A stretch of 64,000 nucleotides of DNA from Croceitalea dokdonensis DOKDO 023 (GCF_001306415.1 NZ_LDJX01000007.1:62001-126000), one strand, 5' to 3'; counted from the stretch's first letter, positions 37,458 through 45,617 are shown. The notes: a model not told the origin generated them from the sequence alone. Program-made: numbers and translations.

Positions 37458-38204
37458 TTATTCAGATTCTAATAATTGCAAAAGGTTTTCGGCTTTCTCT
37501 TTGATTCCTTGATATCTTTCATTTTGACTTTCTGTCATTTGGTTTTTCATCAATAAGGTACCTATGTAATCGTAATCCTGGCGCAAAGTTTCTAAATCTA
37601 ACTTCGGACGGTTTAAGGAAGAGCCTATCTTCGTTTCTAAAAAATCTCCTGTTGTCAAGTGTTTTATTAGATTTTTAGTCACATAGTTATGTTGATATAG
37701 TTGTGTGCTTATCTCCCCATTTTTTTCATTTCTTTCGTTTAATAAATAATATTCATATAGCTTATCTGCCAACTTCTTGTTTTCGATTAAAACGCCTGCA
37801 TTATTGGACTCAAATTGTCTAAAAGTACTTAACTCTGGAATAAAGTAGGATTCAAAACCAAGGGAATAATTTTGTTCAAAAAATGATGTTAATTCACTTT
37901 CTGACAGATTTTTTTGAGTTGAAAGAGTATTTATAATTGACGCAATATTTTGAATTTGTTTTTCATTTATTTTGATTCTATCACTCAAAAAAACAATATC
38001 AGATTCTACCGATTTAATAAAATTTTCAACATATAGTTTTGATAACTCTCTATTCTTTTGGTTTTGGTTCCAATCGTTTACTTGTAATGCAATTAAAATT
38101 CCAATAACAACAAGTATAATTTCCCCAATCGCATATTTAAAATACTTTCCAGTTTTACCTTCTGAAAGTAGGTTTTGTCTAATTTTTCTAAAGAATTTTA
38201 TCAT
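37458..38204 (-). CDS. DUF6090 family protein
   Basis: A 248-residue protein with the highly conserved flavobacterial N-terminus MIKFFRKIRQNLLSEGKTGK, one transmembrane helix (about 28-46, EIILVVIGILIALQVNDWN) and an external helical domain with coiled-coil character. Function is unknown. It interrupts two paralogous genes and looks more AT-rich than them. Inverted copies of GTTGTGC flank it (37438-37444 and, as GCACAAC, 38229-38235). These features suggest arrival as a single-gene cassette. Confidence 0.85.
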   Translation of the reverse strand: MIKFFRKIRQNLLSEGKTGKYFKYAIGEIILVVIGILIALQVNDWNQNQKNRELSKLYVENFIKSVESDIVFLSDRIKINEKQIQNIASIINTLSTQKNLSESELTSFFEQNYSLGFESYFIPELSTFRQFESNNAGVLIENKKLADKLYEYYLLNERNEKNGEISTQLYQHNYVTKNLIKHLTTGDFLETKIGSSLNRPKLDLETLRQDYDYIGTLLMKNQMTESQNERYQGIKEKAENLLQLLESE

Positions 38205-38296
38205 TGGTCATTGGTTGGTTATAATGAAGCACAACACCAATATAAGCAAAATAAAGCCAAACAACAGTACCATCAAAAAACGGTAATCCGTCCTTG

Positions 38297-39928
38297 TTAT
38301 TCCTGTGGTAGGCTTTTTAAGGGGGTGTTCATCCAAAAATCATCTTCCAGATTCATTATCAGTTTTGGTTGGTCTTTGCTGCCCAATGAAATGGTCTTAT
38401 TTACCTGTAAGTTAGCGTTAATCCCACTGGGTTGTGTAGGGATTACTTTTTGGGTAAAAAATTCGCGGAACTGATCCAGTAGTTCAGATTTTCTTTCTTC
38501 CAAAAAATTACCTTGGGCATCCATCATTTTGTTGACGCTAACTTTAAATGAAGCTTTTTGTGGGTCCTTTATTTCAGATTCAAGAATCCTGAGCAATTTG
38601 CGTGGTGGCCGTTCCTTCCTTATAAAACTAAGGGCGTAGGTGTCGCCTACAGTTCCTATTCGCTCTACCTTCGTTACCCATAGCCTGGTATTTTGATAAA
38701 AAACTTTAAAATCACTGGGCTTTAAGGTCAACCAATTTGCCGCAGGCCTGTTTAAGGTGACCAGCAGTCGTTTGGACAAACGGTTCAACTCCGCATCTTT
38801 GATGTAAAACTCCGGGGGCCTTACCAATTTAAAGTTGTTATGGAAAGAAATATAATTAAGGTACATCTGGTCTTTGTAATCTTGATATTCCACTAAGATT
38901 TCATAGATCAGCTCTTTTTTAGCTTTGCGATTAGCTAACGTTTGCCCTGCTTTAAGCGGTTGTTTGTACACGGAATACACCAACTTTCTTATGGCGAAAG
39001 TGATTTTGTCCACATAAATGGTACCCATTACTTGAAAAGGAGCTACTTTTTTGCGAATAGCGATGCTGTACACGCCTTTGTCCCCATAGGAGGTATTTTT
39101 AGTCCTGGTTAAGGTATGCTCTTTAACAAAATCCGTCACAAATTTGTGGACGTAAGAATAAGAATTGATGTTGTGGTTTCTAATGGCATCATGGATAAAA
39201 AGAAGGACCAGTTCATTTGGCGCATAAACTTCCCCGACCGTGGCATCTGGGATATACTTGTCTTTTTTGGAGTAATCATAGGGCTTGTCGGCAAAGGAGT
39301 CTATGTTAAAATCCCTATTGGTCCGGTAATCAAACAGACCAAATTGTATGCTCTTATAATCATCCACCGCAAAGCCCCTATCCCTTACGCTGACCAAGGC
39401 CTCGTTAAGGTTGCTGTATGTGTTTTCCTTAAATTGATAATCGCGGTAGTACCCAATGAGCCCAAAAGGTTTCTGGGGGTAGTTTAGGGGAATATTGGCA
39501 ATGGCCTTGTCTATAATTTCCAGGGCAGAAAGTTCCTTGCCCACCTTGTTGTTGGGTCTACGCTTTCTGTTGGCGGTCACTATGGTTTCTGACAGTTCAA
39601 AAACCGATGGTTTTACCAATAATTCTTTGACAAGATTCTTTTTTAAGCTTGCAAAGTCAATTTTAAGTGTTTCATAGCCCATACTGGATATGATCAACGT
39701 ATCACCCTTTTGCTGAAATTCCGTGGGCAGCTGAAAGCTACCATCATTGTTTGAAATTACGCCAAGTGCCAAGCCCTGCACCCGTATGGTAGCAAAAACT
39801 ACAGCCTCTTTGGTGTTGGCATCCAGCAATATCCCTTGTATAAAATCAAGGTCTTCTTGAGCACTTAGGGTTAATGGTAGGGCTAACCATAGCAACATTA
39901 ATACCGTACGCAAGAAATAGGCCATCAT
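38297..39928 (-). CDS. Carboxypeptidase-regulatory-like domain protein, copy B
   Basis: A 543-residue secreted protein with signal peptide ending LPLTLSAQ. Domain order and many motifs match copy A: IQGILLDANTKEAVVFATIR, DTLIISSMGYE, NYPQKPFGLIGYYRDYQ, FDYRTNRDFNIDSFADKPYDYS, HDAIRNHNINSYSYVHKF, YLNYISFHNNFKLVRPPEF, and a C-terminal DDFWMNTPLKSLPQE that parallels KTYWMNTPLQSIDV in copy A. The two are tandem paralogues. Molecular role is unknown. Confidence 0.8.
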   Translation of the reverse strand: MMAYFLRTVLMLLWLALPLTLSAQEDLDFIQGILLDANTKEAVVFATIRVQGLALGVISNNDGSFQLPTEFQQKGDTLIISSMGYETLKIDFASLKKNLVKELLVKPSVFELSETIVTANRKRRPNNKVGKELSALEIIDKAIANIPLNYPQKPFGLIGYYRDYQFKENTYSNLNEALVSVRDRGFAVDDYKSIQFGLFDYRTNRDFNIDSFADKPYDYSKKDKYIPDATVGEVYAPNELVLLFIHDAIRNHNINSYSYVHKFVTDFVKEHTLTRTKNTSYGDKGVYSIAIRKKVAPFQVMGTIYVDKITFAIRKLVYSVYKQPLKAGQTLANRKAKKELIYEILVEYQDYKDQMYLNYISFHNNFKLVRPPEFYIKDAELNRLSKRLLVTLNRPAANWLTLKPSDFKVFYQNTRLWVTKVERIGTVGDTYALSFIRKERPPRKLLRILESEIKDPQKASFKVSVNKMMDAQGNFLEERKSELLDQFREFFTQKVIPTQPSGINANLQVNKTISLGSKDQPKLIMNLEDDFWMNTPLKSLPQE

Positions 39929-39936
39929 CTAAGTCG

Positions 39937-40875
39937 TTAGCTAACTGTAAAGTACACAAAAGCTAGGTAAGTCCCTAGTAATACTAGGCCATCCCGCCAG
40001 CCCAACCGAAGTCCCTTGGGAATGAATACCAGCGGTAAGATTAATACGGAGATGCCAAGCATCCACCAAATATCATTGGTCAGTAAACCTTGGTCCACAA
40101 CGTTGATTGGGGTAATGATCGCGGTAATTCCGAGGACGGCCAATAGATTAAAGATGTTTGAACCAATGAGGTTGCCCAATGAAATGGCCTTTTCCTTTTT
40201 AATGATGGCAATGATGGAGGCAGCCAATTCCGGGATACTGGTGCCAATGGAAACTACGGTAACCCCAATGACCCTATCGCTAACGCCAAAGGCCGATGCC
40301 AAACCAACCGCTCCGTCTATGAGCAGCTCCGATCCACCCCATAGGCCCAAACCGCCCAAACCTAGGAAAAGCACCGTCTTGTACAAGGGCAGGGGAACAT
40401 CATCATCTGGCATGTCATCCACTACGGCAGTTTTTTGGAATCGTAACAGATACACCAAGAATGCGAACAAGAGCACTACCATAATGATACCTTCGTACTG
40501 TTGCAATTGCCCATCAAAATACACAAACCCAACAAACAAAAGAGATGCCGCCATCATAACGGGCCAGTCCGTGGTGTAAAAGCTTTTTCTCACATCAATA
40601 CTCCCCAAGAGGACGGTTACGGCCAACACCAACCCCAAATTTGCAATATTGGAGCCCACCACGTTACCCAGGGCCAAATCTGGAAATCCGTCCAAGGCGG
40701 CCTTTATGCTCACGATCAATTCTGGTGCGGAGGTCGCAAAGGATACCACCGTCATACCGATCACAATTTTGGGAATATCCAATTTTAAGGATAGTGCCAC
40801 GGCAGCCTTTAAAAGCCAATTCCCCCCTAAAATCAACAATCCCAAGCCCAAAACAATAAAAATAATATCTTGCAC
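39937..40875 (-). CDS. Calcium/sodium antiporter, CaCA family (YrbG-like)
   Basis: An inner-membrane exchanger of about 312 residues with ten hydrophobic helices. I choose GTG 40875 (VQDIIFIVLGLGLLIL) because the longer frame to a TTG at 40926 adds a polar, non-conserved leader. The two inverted alpha repeats are clear: SFATSAPELIVSIKAAL with GNVVGSNIANLGLVL, and SIGTSIPELAASIIAI with GNLIGSNIFNLLAVL. It ends 8 bp from the start of copy B and may be co-transcribed with it. Confidence 0.92.
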   Translation of the reverse strand: MQDIIFIVLGLGLLILGGNWLLKAAVALSLKLDIPKIVIGMTVVSFATSAPELIVSIKAALDGFPDLALGNVVGSNIANLGLVLAVTVLLGSIDVRKSFYTTDWPVMMAASLLFVGFVYFDGQLQQYEGIIMVVLLFAFLVYLLRFQKTAVVDDMPDDDVPLPLYKTVLFLGLGGLGLWGGSELLIDGAVGLASAFGVSDRVIGVTVVSIGTSIPELAASIIAIIKKEKAISLGNLIGSNIFNLLAVLGITAIITPINVVDQGLLTNDIWWMLGISVLILPLVFIPKGLRLGWRDGLVLLGTYLAFVYFTVS

Positions 40876-40943
40876 AGTCCCTTGTTTTTGCACAAATATA
40901 GCGCAAGAATAACTCTTAAATCCCAATTGCCCCGACCTTTAAA

Positions 40944-41008
40944 AACTATATTTTACGTTAATAAACTATTTTTTTAGTTGTTTAACTATAAAAATAATAT
41001 TATGTTTG
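40944..41008 (+). promoter_or_regulatory. Promoter and probable operator of the blaI-blaR1-like pair
   Basis: TATGTTTG at 41001-41008 matches the -7 consensus TAnnTTTG and TTG at 40978-40980 lies 20 bp upstream as a -33 element. The -33 overlaps an inverted repeat TAGTT-N4-AACTA (40975-40988). The hexamer AACTAT occurs at 40944, 40964 and 40984, exactly 20 bp apart. The arrangement suggests a repressor site, most simply for the downstream BlaI-type protein. Confidence 0.55.
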
Positions 41009-41025
41009 TTCTCAAAATGGCAATC

Positions 41026-41385
41026 ATGCAGAAATTAACGAACAAGGAAGAGGAGGTAATGAAAATCCTATGGAAGCTGGAAAAAGCTTTTGTCAAGGAA
41101 GTGTTGGCGGAGATGGAAGGCAAAAAACCACATTACAACACCCTGTCCACTATCATCCGGCATTTAGAGGAAAAAGGGTACGTATCCTATGAAGCTTTTG
41201 GAAACACGCATCGGTATTATCCCATTATTAGCAAAGAGGCATACCGCAAATTGTTTATTAATGCCACCATAACGGACTATTATGATAATTCCTATAAGAG
41301 TTTGGTCTCCTTCTTTGCCAAGGAAGAGAAGATATCCGTTGAAGAATTAAAGGAAATAATTGAACTCATAGAAAAGAAAAAGTAA
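41026..41385 (+). CDS. BlaI/MecI/CopY-type winged-helix repressor
   Basis: A 119-residue regulator from ATG 41026 (MQKLTNKEEEVMKILWKLE). Upstream in-frame starts (TTG 40978, ATG 41002 and 41017) overlap or abut the promoter, and a -7 element ending at 41008 favours 41026. The winged helix is evident in KPHYNTLSTIIRHLEEKGYVSYE with a wing at FGNTHRYYPI, and the C-terminal helix is the dimer domain. BlaI-type repressors are released by proteolysis through a BlaR1-like partner, here the next gene, whose ATG overlaps this stop by one base. Confidence 0.92.
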   Translation: MQKLTNKEEEVMKILWKLEKAFVKEVLAEMEGKKPHYNTLSTIIRHLEEKGYVSYEAFGNTHRYYPIISKEAYRKLFINATITDYYDNSYKSLVSFFAKEEKISVEELKEIIELIEKKK

Positions 41386-43352
41386 TGGACGTATTCTTTA
41401 TCCACCTCTCAAAATCTTCCGGAATTTTATTGCTGTTCCTTGGTACTTACACCCTGTTCTTAAGGCAAGAGACTTTTTTTAAAAGCAACCGTATATTTTT
41501 GGGACTAGGGATTATTACGGCCGTTTTTATGCCCTTTGTAAACATCACCAAGACCGTATATGTGGAGGCCACTGCCTTTAGTCTGGACCAGGGAACTGTC
41601 TTACTGCCCATGGCAGAGGTTGCCGCAGAAGAACCATTTCCTTGGTTACCGGTATTATTTGTGGTGTATTTGGTTGGGGTTATTTTTTTGGGCATTAGGC
41701 TTGTTTTGCAGCTAATTGCCATTTACCAAATAAAAAAAGGAGGCACTGTCTTTAAAGAGGGGACATTTTACCACGTGCGGACCCATTCCAATATTTCCCC
41801 ATTTTCATTTTTTAAGCATATTTTTTACTATCCGTTCCAGTTTACCGCCAAGGAACTGCAAACCATTATCAACCATGAAAAAGCGCACGCCAAAGGATGG
41901 CATTCCTTGGACACCTTGATCACGGAGATAGGGTGTATGCTACTATGGTTCAATCCTGCCGTTTGGTGGTACAAAACCATGGTTGCACAAAACTTGGAAT
42001 ACCTCGCGGATGCCAAGACCTGTACAAAAGATGAAGACAAAAAAGAATACCAATACTTGATGTTAAAGCAACTTATTGGGCATCAAAAAATAGGCATCGT
42101 CACCCCATTTTTTAATTCATTAATCAAAAAACGAATCGTCATGTTAAATCAAAATCAATCAAAACGGGTAAAGTTTGTAAAGGTATTGACCATTTTGCCC
42201 CTTCTCACCCTTTTTCTATTCAGTTTTAATACCAAAGAACTGCTTGTTGCCAAGCAGCCCATCAAACGCCAGCAACTAGACCAATTCCCAAAACTTGCCA
42301 TAGAGCAAGAAAGCACAAAAGGCTTGGTGGCAGTTCCCATGGCCCAAACGGATGACGGGAGCACTGTACCAAACAGTTTTGGCAAAAAACCTGCTGTGAT
42401 CGCCCAACCCCCCATTGCAGCGGACACCCAAATTACCAAAGTCACTTTGGAGATTGACAAAACATCCTCAGTAGAGACCCTGAAGGATAATAGTGATTTT
42501 CTTGCCAAACGCGGCGTTAGTGTAAAGTTTAAGAACATCAAACAAAATGCCAAGGGAGAAATTACTGCCATCAAGGTGAGTTATGACAATGGGGCAGCTG
42601 ATACCGGAAATTACCAACAAAGAAGAACTGACGGTATTGAGCCTTTTGTGGTCATGGTGCAATTTAACCCTGATAGCCCGGCACAGATTACCGTGGGTGC
42701 CTGGCAGAAAAAAAGCACCTTAAACCATGCGGTATGGAGCGGATTGGACCAAATTGGTGAACATGATGATATTCGTATCAAGCGGGGAGCATCTTATAAA
42801 ACGCTGGACATTTCCAAGAATGGTGACACGGATATCATCTTCATTGATGGCAACGAGGTTTCTTTAGATTCCCTTGCCAATTTAGGGGAATTGGAGCAGG
42901 CTTTTGTAAAGGTTGTGAAAATTAGTGATAAGGATAACAATACTATTGTTACCCAGGTAAAAGTTGCGGATAGTACAGGTTCTTCCAGAGCACTTAGATT
43001 ATTGGAAAACGATACCGTTAACGCAACAAAAAAATACATCCTTACCAGAACCGATGTTTTGAAAATGGAAGAAAGTGGGGATGAAACCATCGTACATCTG
43101 GTTATTGACGATGACGACGATGATGAAAGTGATGAGGATGATGAGGGTTCTATCGTCATTCTCCAAAAAGACTACGGCAAGGAACCGCTTTATATCATAG
43201 ATGGTGTAGAGGCGACCAAAAAGCAGATGAAAAACCTATCACCCAATTCCATAAAGAGTGTCTATGTCCTTAAGGGAAAGAAGGCCGTAAAAAAATATGG
43301 AATCAAGGGTGAAAATGGAGTAGTAGAAATTAGTACCAAAGAAGAGGATTAG
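41385..43352 (+). CDS. BlaR1-like M56 metallopeptidase with C-terminal TonB-plug-like segment
   Basis: A 655-residue membrane protease. Four membrane helices (two near residues 5-50, one near 85-110, one near 270) surround the zinc site INHEKAHAKGW (HExxH form HEKAH) and LEYLADAKT, as in BlaR1/MecR1. No penicillin-binding sensor follows. Instead the extracytoplasmic part has beta-rich sequence, a very acidic run (DDDDDDESDEDDEG, about 575-590) and a C-terminal segment PLYIIDGVEATKKQMKNL...SVYVLKGKKAVKKYG that resembles a TonB-receptor plug. It would sense an envelope signal and inactivate the BlaI-like repressor. Confidence 0.9.
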   Translation: MDVFFIHLSKSSGILLLFLGTYTLFLRQETFFKSNRIFLGLGIITAVFMPFVNITKTVYVEATAFSLDQGTVLLPMAEVAAEEPFPWLPVLFVVYLVGVIFLGIRLVLQLIAIYQIKKGGTVFKEGTFYHVRTHSNISPFSFFKHIFYYPFQFTAKELQTIINHEKAHAKGWHSLDTLITEIGCMLLWFNPAVWWYKTMVAQNLEYLADAKTCTKDEDKKEYQYLMLKQLIGHQKIGIVTPFFNSLIKKRIVMLNQNQSKRVKFVKVLTILPLLTLFLFSFNTKELLVAKQPIKRQQLDQFPKLAIEQESTKGLVAVPMAQTDDGSTVPNSFGKKPAVIAQPPIAADTQITKVTLEIDKTSSVETLKDNSDFLAKRGVSVKFKNIKQNAKGEITAIKVSYDNGAADTGNYQQRRTDGIEPFVVMVQFNPDSPAQITVGAWQKKSTLNHAVWSGLDQIGEHDDIRIKRGASYKTLDISKNGDTDIIFIDGNEVSLDSLANLGELEQAFVKVVKISDKDNNTIVTQVKVADSTGSSRALRLLENDTVNATKKYILTRTDVLKMEESGDETIVHLVIDDDDDDESDEDDEGSIVILQKDYGKEPLYIIDGVEATKKQMKNLSPNSIKSVYVLKGKKAVKKYGIKGENGVVEISTKEED

Positions 43353-43380
43353 TCAAAAATAAGTCTTTGGACTTGGAATT

Positions 43381-43410
43381 TCCGGCCGCAATTGCGGCCG
43401 GATTTTTTTT
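43381..43410 (+). terminator. Terminator of the blaI-blaR1-like operon
   Basis: A perfect 22-bp palindrome TCCGGCCGCAATTGCGGCCG-GA at 43381-43402 followed by eight T. GC-rich stem and T tail make it a strong intrinsic terminator. Confidence 0.92.
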
Positions 43411-43721
43411 GCAAAAAAAACGAAAGTCCATCAAATCAAATTTTAAAAAACAAAACCTACCTTGGATTTTAAAAACTGTCTTAAAATACCTCTTCATTTC
43501 TATCATTTTTTTGTGTTAAAAACTATTAACTACTTCATATTGTTACTTTTATTAAGAAAGTCACATCAAAATTAAAGGCAAATCTGTTTATTTGATTACA
43601 ATACTGTATTCAATTGTGTATATATCTACCCAAATATTTGTAAACCGGATGGTTATCATTTTATATTGAAAAAGAACCAGGTGGAAAACCATATGTATCA
43701 ACCTTTAAATTCAACGTAATA

Positions 43722-44469
43722 TGATTGCTTTAGCAAAGTTTATGGTCACGCTTCTTTTAAGTGTCCTAACAGTCCTTATGTCATCACTTTAAAACCATAC
43801 TACTATGATAACACGTTTAGGACTACGGACTATTATTACCGGAATAACCGCCCTGGTGATAGAAACACTCTTTAAGCGTGCCAACCATATCTAAGAGTCA
43901 ATACAAGAAAAAGAAGTCAGATTATTGCCGTGGGCATCATCTCAAGTATTCTTCCCGGCATGTTTTTTTCGCAAAGCCATGTACCGCCTATGTGCTGCAA
44001 TATCCTTGGGGAGGTCAAAAGGCCATTTTCCAGCAGGGCATCCCTACCAAAATGTAAGGACGTCTGATACCGATTCCGTTTGAACTTCCGATAACATACG
44101 TGTTTCCGGATAAGGAGGCAGAAATGCTACTAAGCGCGCTCGTTTGGAAAAAGAACAAATACAAAAGACCATAGCCACGGAAACCGAGGCAAAAGTGGTG
44201 GAATTTAGTTTTATCAAGGAAAAGAGGCAGTTTAAGGTGCAGCAGTTTAATGCCCGGAGTAAAAAAGGAGCAGCAGATGTGGAGGCCAATCAAAAATGCC
44301 AAATTTGTAATTGCAGAGCTTATCCTATTAAGAAAGGGCGGAATGGGAATATAAAACCGCTGTGGGGGTTGCCGGTGACTTAAAAAGTGTAAAATTGCTG
44401 GCAATTTACAAGGAAGGTGTTGGAAATGTTATCGGCAACGATAACCTTTTACAGTCTTTGATTGGCTAA
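43722..44469 (+). pseudogene. Decayed coding region, identity unknown
   Basis: The 1.2-kb stretch between the BlaR1-like gene and the 50-codon gene has no intact gene. Short plausible segments in different forward frames follow one another: MIALAKFMVTLLLSVLTVLM (43722), MITRLGLRTIITGITALVIE (43805), IIAVGIISSILPGMFFSQS (about 43921), TYVFPDKEAEMLLSA (about 44094), KEQIQKTIATETEAKVVEF (from 44144) and VAGDLKSVKLLAIYKEGVGN (to 44469). Frameshifts would join several of these. I read it as remnants of one or two genes; no family could be assigned. 43411-43720 shows nothing. Confidence 0.35.
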
Positions 44470-44514
44470 GAATTGGCTAAAAAAAATGACAGAAAACAAA
44501 GAAAAATAATACCC

Positions 44515-44548
44515 TTAAAGCTGGGTCTATGACCCAGCTTTAATTTTT
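44515..44548 (+). terminator. Perfect hairpin, terminator-like
   Basis: TTAAAGCTGGGTC (44515-44527), loop TAT, GACCCAGCTTTAA (44531-44543), followed by TTTTTG. It sits between the decayed region and the small gene at 44571. Confidence 0.8.
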
Positions 44549-44570
44549 GTATTTTGCCAAAAAATCCACC

Positions 44571-44723
44571 ATGCAGCATGTCTTCAAAGTCTTGGCGAAA
44601 ATCAACAAGTTGGTGCTTCCCTCATTTACACGGAAAAGGCTGGATTTAGCCAAAGCCTCAAAGTTTCAATTGGCACTTATCGGATGGCGTTATTTTGTGA
44701 CCACCCGGGCCTTGGGTCAATAA
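44571..44723 (+). CDS. Short SsrA-binding-annotated conserved protein
   Basis: A 50-residue frame from ATG 44571: MQHVFKVLAKINKLVLPSFT, then RKRLDLAKASKFQLALIGWR and YFVTTRALGQ. Short proteins with this KRLDL-KASKFQL-IGWR pattern occur widely in Bacteroidota and are often labelled SsrA-binding protein, although they are far shorter than SmpB; I recall this from annotation, not a search. It overlaps the convergent apt stop by 7 bp. Confidence 0.75.
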   Translation: MQHVFKVLAKINKLVLPSFTRKRLDLAKASKFQLALIGWRYFVTTRALGQ

Positions 44724-45229
44724 GACAATAAGGAAGTGATGGTATAGTTGGGCAATTGGGCAGCGCCTTTAAGGAAAGTGAGGTTCACCAAAAAATTACA
44801 TTGTACCACCTCGCCCCCTAATTGTTCCACAAGTTTACAGACAGCTTTACAGGTGCCACCTGTGGCCAGCACATCATCATGAACCAAAACTTTTTCCCCT
44901 TTTAAAATGGCATCCGTATGTATTTCCAGAATATCTTGCCCGTACTCTAACTGATAGGGTTCAGCAACTGTACGGAAGGGGAGTTTGCCCGCCTTACGAA
45001 CCGGGACAAAGCCCGCATTTAATTTCATTGCCAGTATCGGTGCAAAAATAAACCCACGACTATCTACCCCAACCACTTTGTCTATAGGCCGTTCATTGAC
45101 CAAAACATACAGCGCCTCTGCCGCCTGCTGTAGGGCTTTAGGGTCTTGCAGCAAAGGCGTAATATCTTTGAAGGTGATGCCTGGTTTTGGAAAATCTACG
45201 ATATCACGGACAAATTCATTGAAATGCAT
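44717..45229 (-). CDS. apt: Adenine phosphoribosyltransferase
   Basis: Salvages adenine to AMP with PRPP. The 170-residue form starts at ATG 45229 (MHFNEFVRDIVDFPKPGITF); the frame to 45307 would run into the tRNA-Arg gene and is rejected. The family start VDFPKPGITFKDITPLL, the GVDSRGFIFAP motif and the PRPP-binding VLVHDDVLATGGTCKA are all present. It is divergent from tRNA-Arg, 63 bp away. Confidence 0.96.
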   Translation of the reverse strand: MHFNEFVRDIVDFPKPGITFKDITPLLQDPKALQQAAEALYVLVNERPIDKVVGVDSRGFIFAPILAMKLNAGFVPVRKAGKLPFRTVAEPYQLEYGQDILEIHTDAILKGEKVLVHDDVLATGGTCKAVCKLVEQLGGEVVQCNFLVNLTFLKGAAQLPNYTITSLLSY

Positions 45230-45245
45230 TGAAATGGGATTAGAG

Positions 45246-45278
45246 GTTTTGCTGTAAATGTAAAAAGAAATATATTTG
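45246..45278 (+). promoter_or_regulatory. Promoter of tRNA-Arg
   Basis: TATATTTG at 45271-45278 matches TAnnTTTG exactly, and TTTTG (45246-45250) provides a -33 element with 20 bp spacing. It lies 14 bp before the tRNA 5' end. Confidence 0.7.
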
Positions 45279-45292
45279 CACCCCATGAAAAT

Positions 45293-45366
45293 GGCCTCGT
45301 GGCGCAACTGAATAGCGCATCTGATTACGGCTCAGAAGGTTACAGGTTTGAATCCTGTCGAGGTCA
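45293..45366 (+). tRNA. tRNA-Arg (ACG)
   Basis: A 74-base cloverleaf. The acceptor stem GGCCTCG pairs with CGAGGTC (one G-U), with discriminator A at 45366. The anticodon arm TCTGA-TTACGGC-TCAGA gives anticodon ACG, and the T arm ACAGG-TTTGAAT-CCTGT contains the usual TTtGAAT loop (TTCGAAT variant). CCA is not encoded. Its 3' end is the apparent integration site of the island that follows. Confidence 0.95.
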
Positions 45367-45385
45367 CGGATAAGTAGTTCAATAA

Positions 45386-45419
45386 GAAAAAACGCCAAGC
45401 CCGCTTGAGCGTTTTTTTG
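45386..45419 (+). terminator. tRNA-Arg terminator, copy 1
   Basis: AAAAAACGC pairs with GCGTTTTTT around an inner CAAGC/GCTTG stem, followed by T. It terminates the tRNA transcript. Confidence 0.85.
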
Positions 45420-45500
45420 TTTGAACTATTTTCAAAGCGGAGCTTTGTCAGGAAAACCGTAGGTAATCCTGTCGAGGTCACGGATAAGTAGTTCGATAAG

Positions 45501-45533
45501 AAAAAACGCCAAGCTCGCTTGAGCGTTTTTTTG
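45501..45533 (+). terminator. Duplicate of the tRNA-Arg terminator, copy 2
   Basis: The same hairpin as at 45386 with one base change in the loop (CAAGCTCGCTTG), carried by the second 114-bp unit. Confidence 0.85.
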
Positions 45534-45617
45534 TTTGAACTATTTTCAAAGCGGAGCTTTGTCAGGAAAACCGTAGGTAATCCTGTCGAGGTCACTAAAC
45601 AAAACTCGAAAGAGTAC

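Larger units (their letters stand above)
45351..45594. repeat. Tandem 114-bp repeats carrying the tRNA 3' end (att-like)
   Basis: The 16-base core AATCCTGTCGAGGTCA, the tRNA 3' end, occurs at 45351-45366, 45465-45480 and 45579-45594, spaced exactly 114 bp. The two intervening units are nearly identical and each contains a terminator hairpin and the sequence CAAAGCGGAGCTTTG. The last core, nearest the integrase, is the best attL candidate. Serial integration or duplication at the site would give this pattern. Confidence 0.9.

Noticed and set aside
41385-43352. A beta-lactam resistance sensor system
   Set aside because: The pair resembles BlaI/BlaR1 but lacks a penicillin-binding sensor domain, and no beta-lactamase gene is adjacent.
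44015-44404. 129-residue minus-strand frame
   Set aside because: No recognisable domain; it is antisense to a tract whose forward frames look more coding.
45351-45594. Additional tRNA genes at the repeated cores
   Set aside because: Only the 3' 16 bases recur; the D and anticodon arms are missing from copies 2 and 3.
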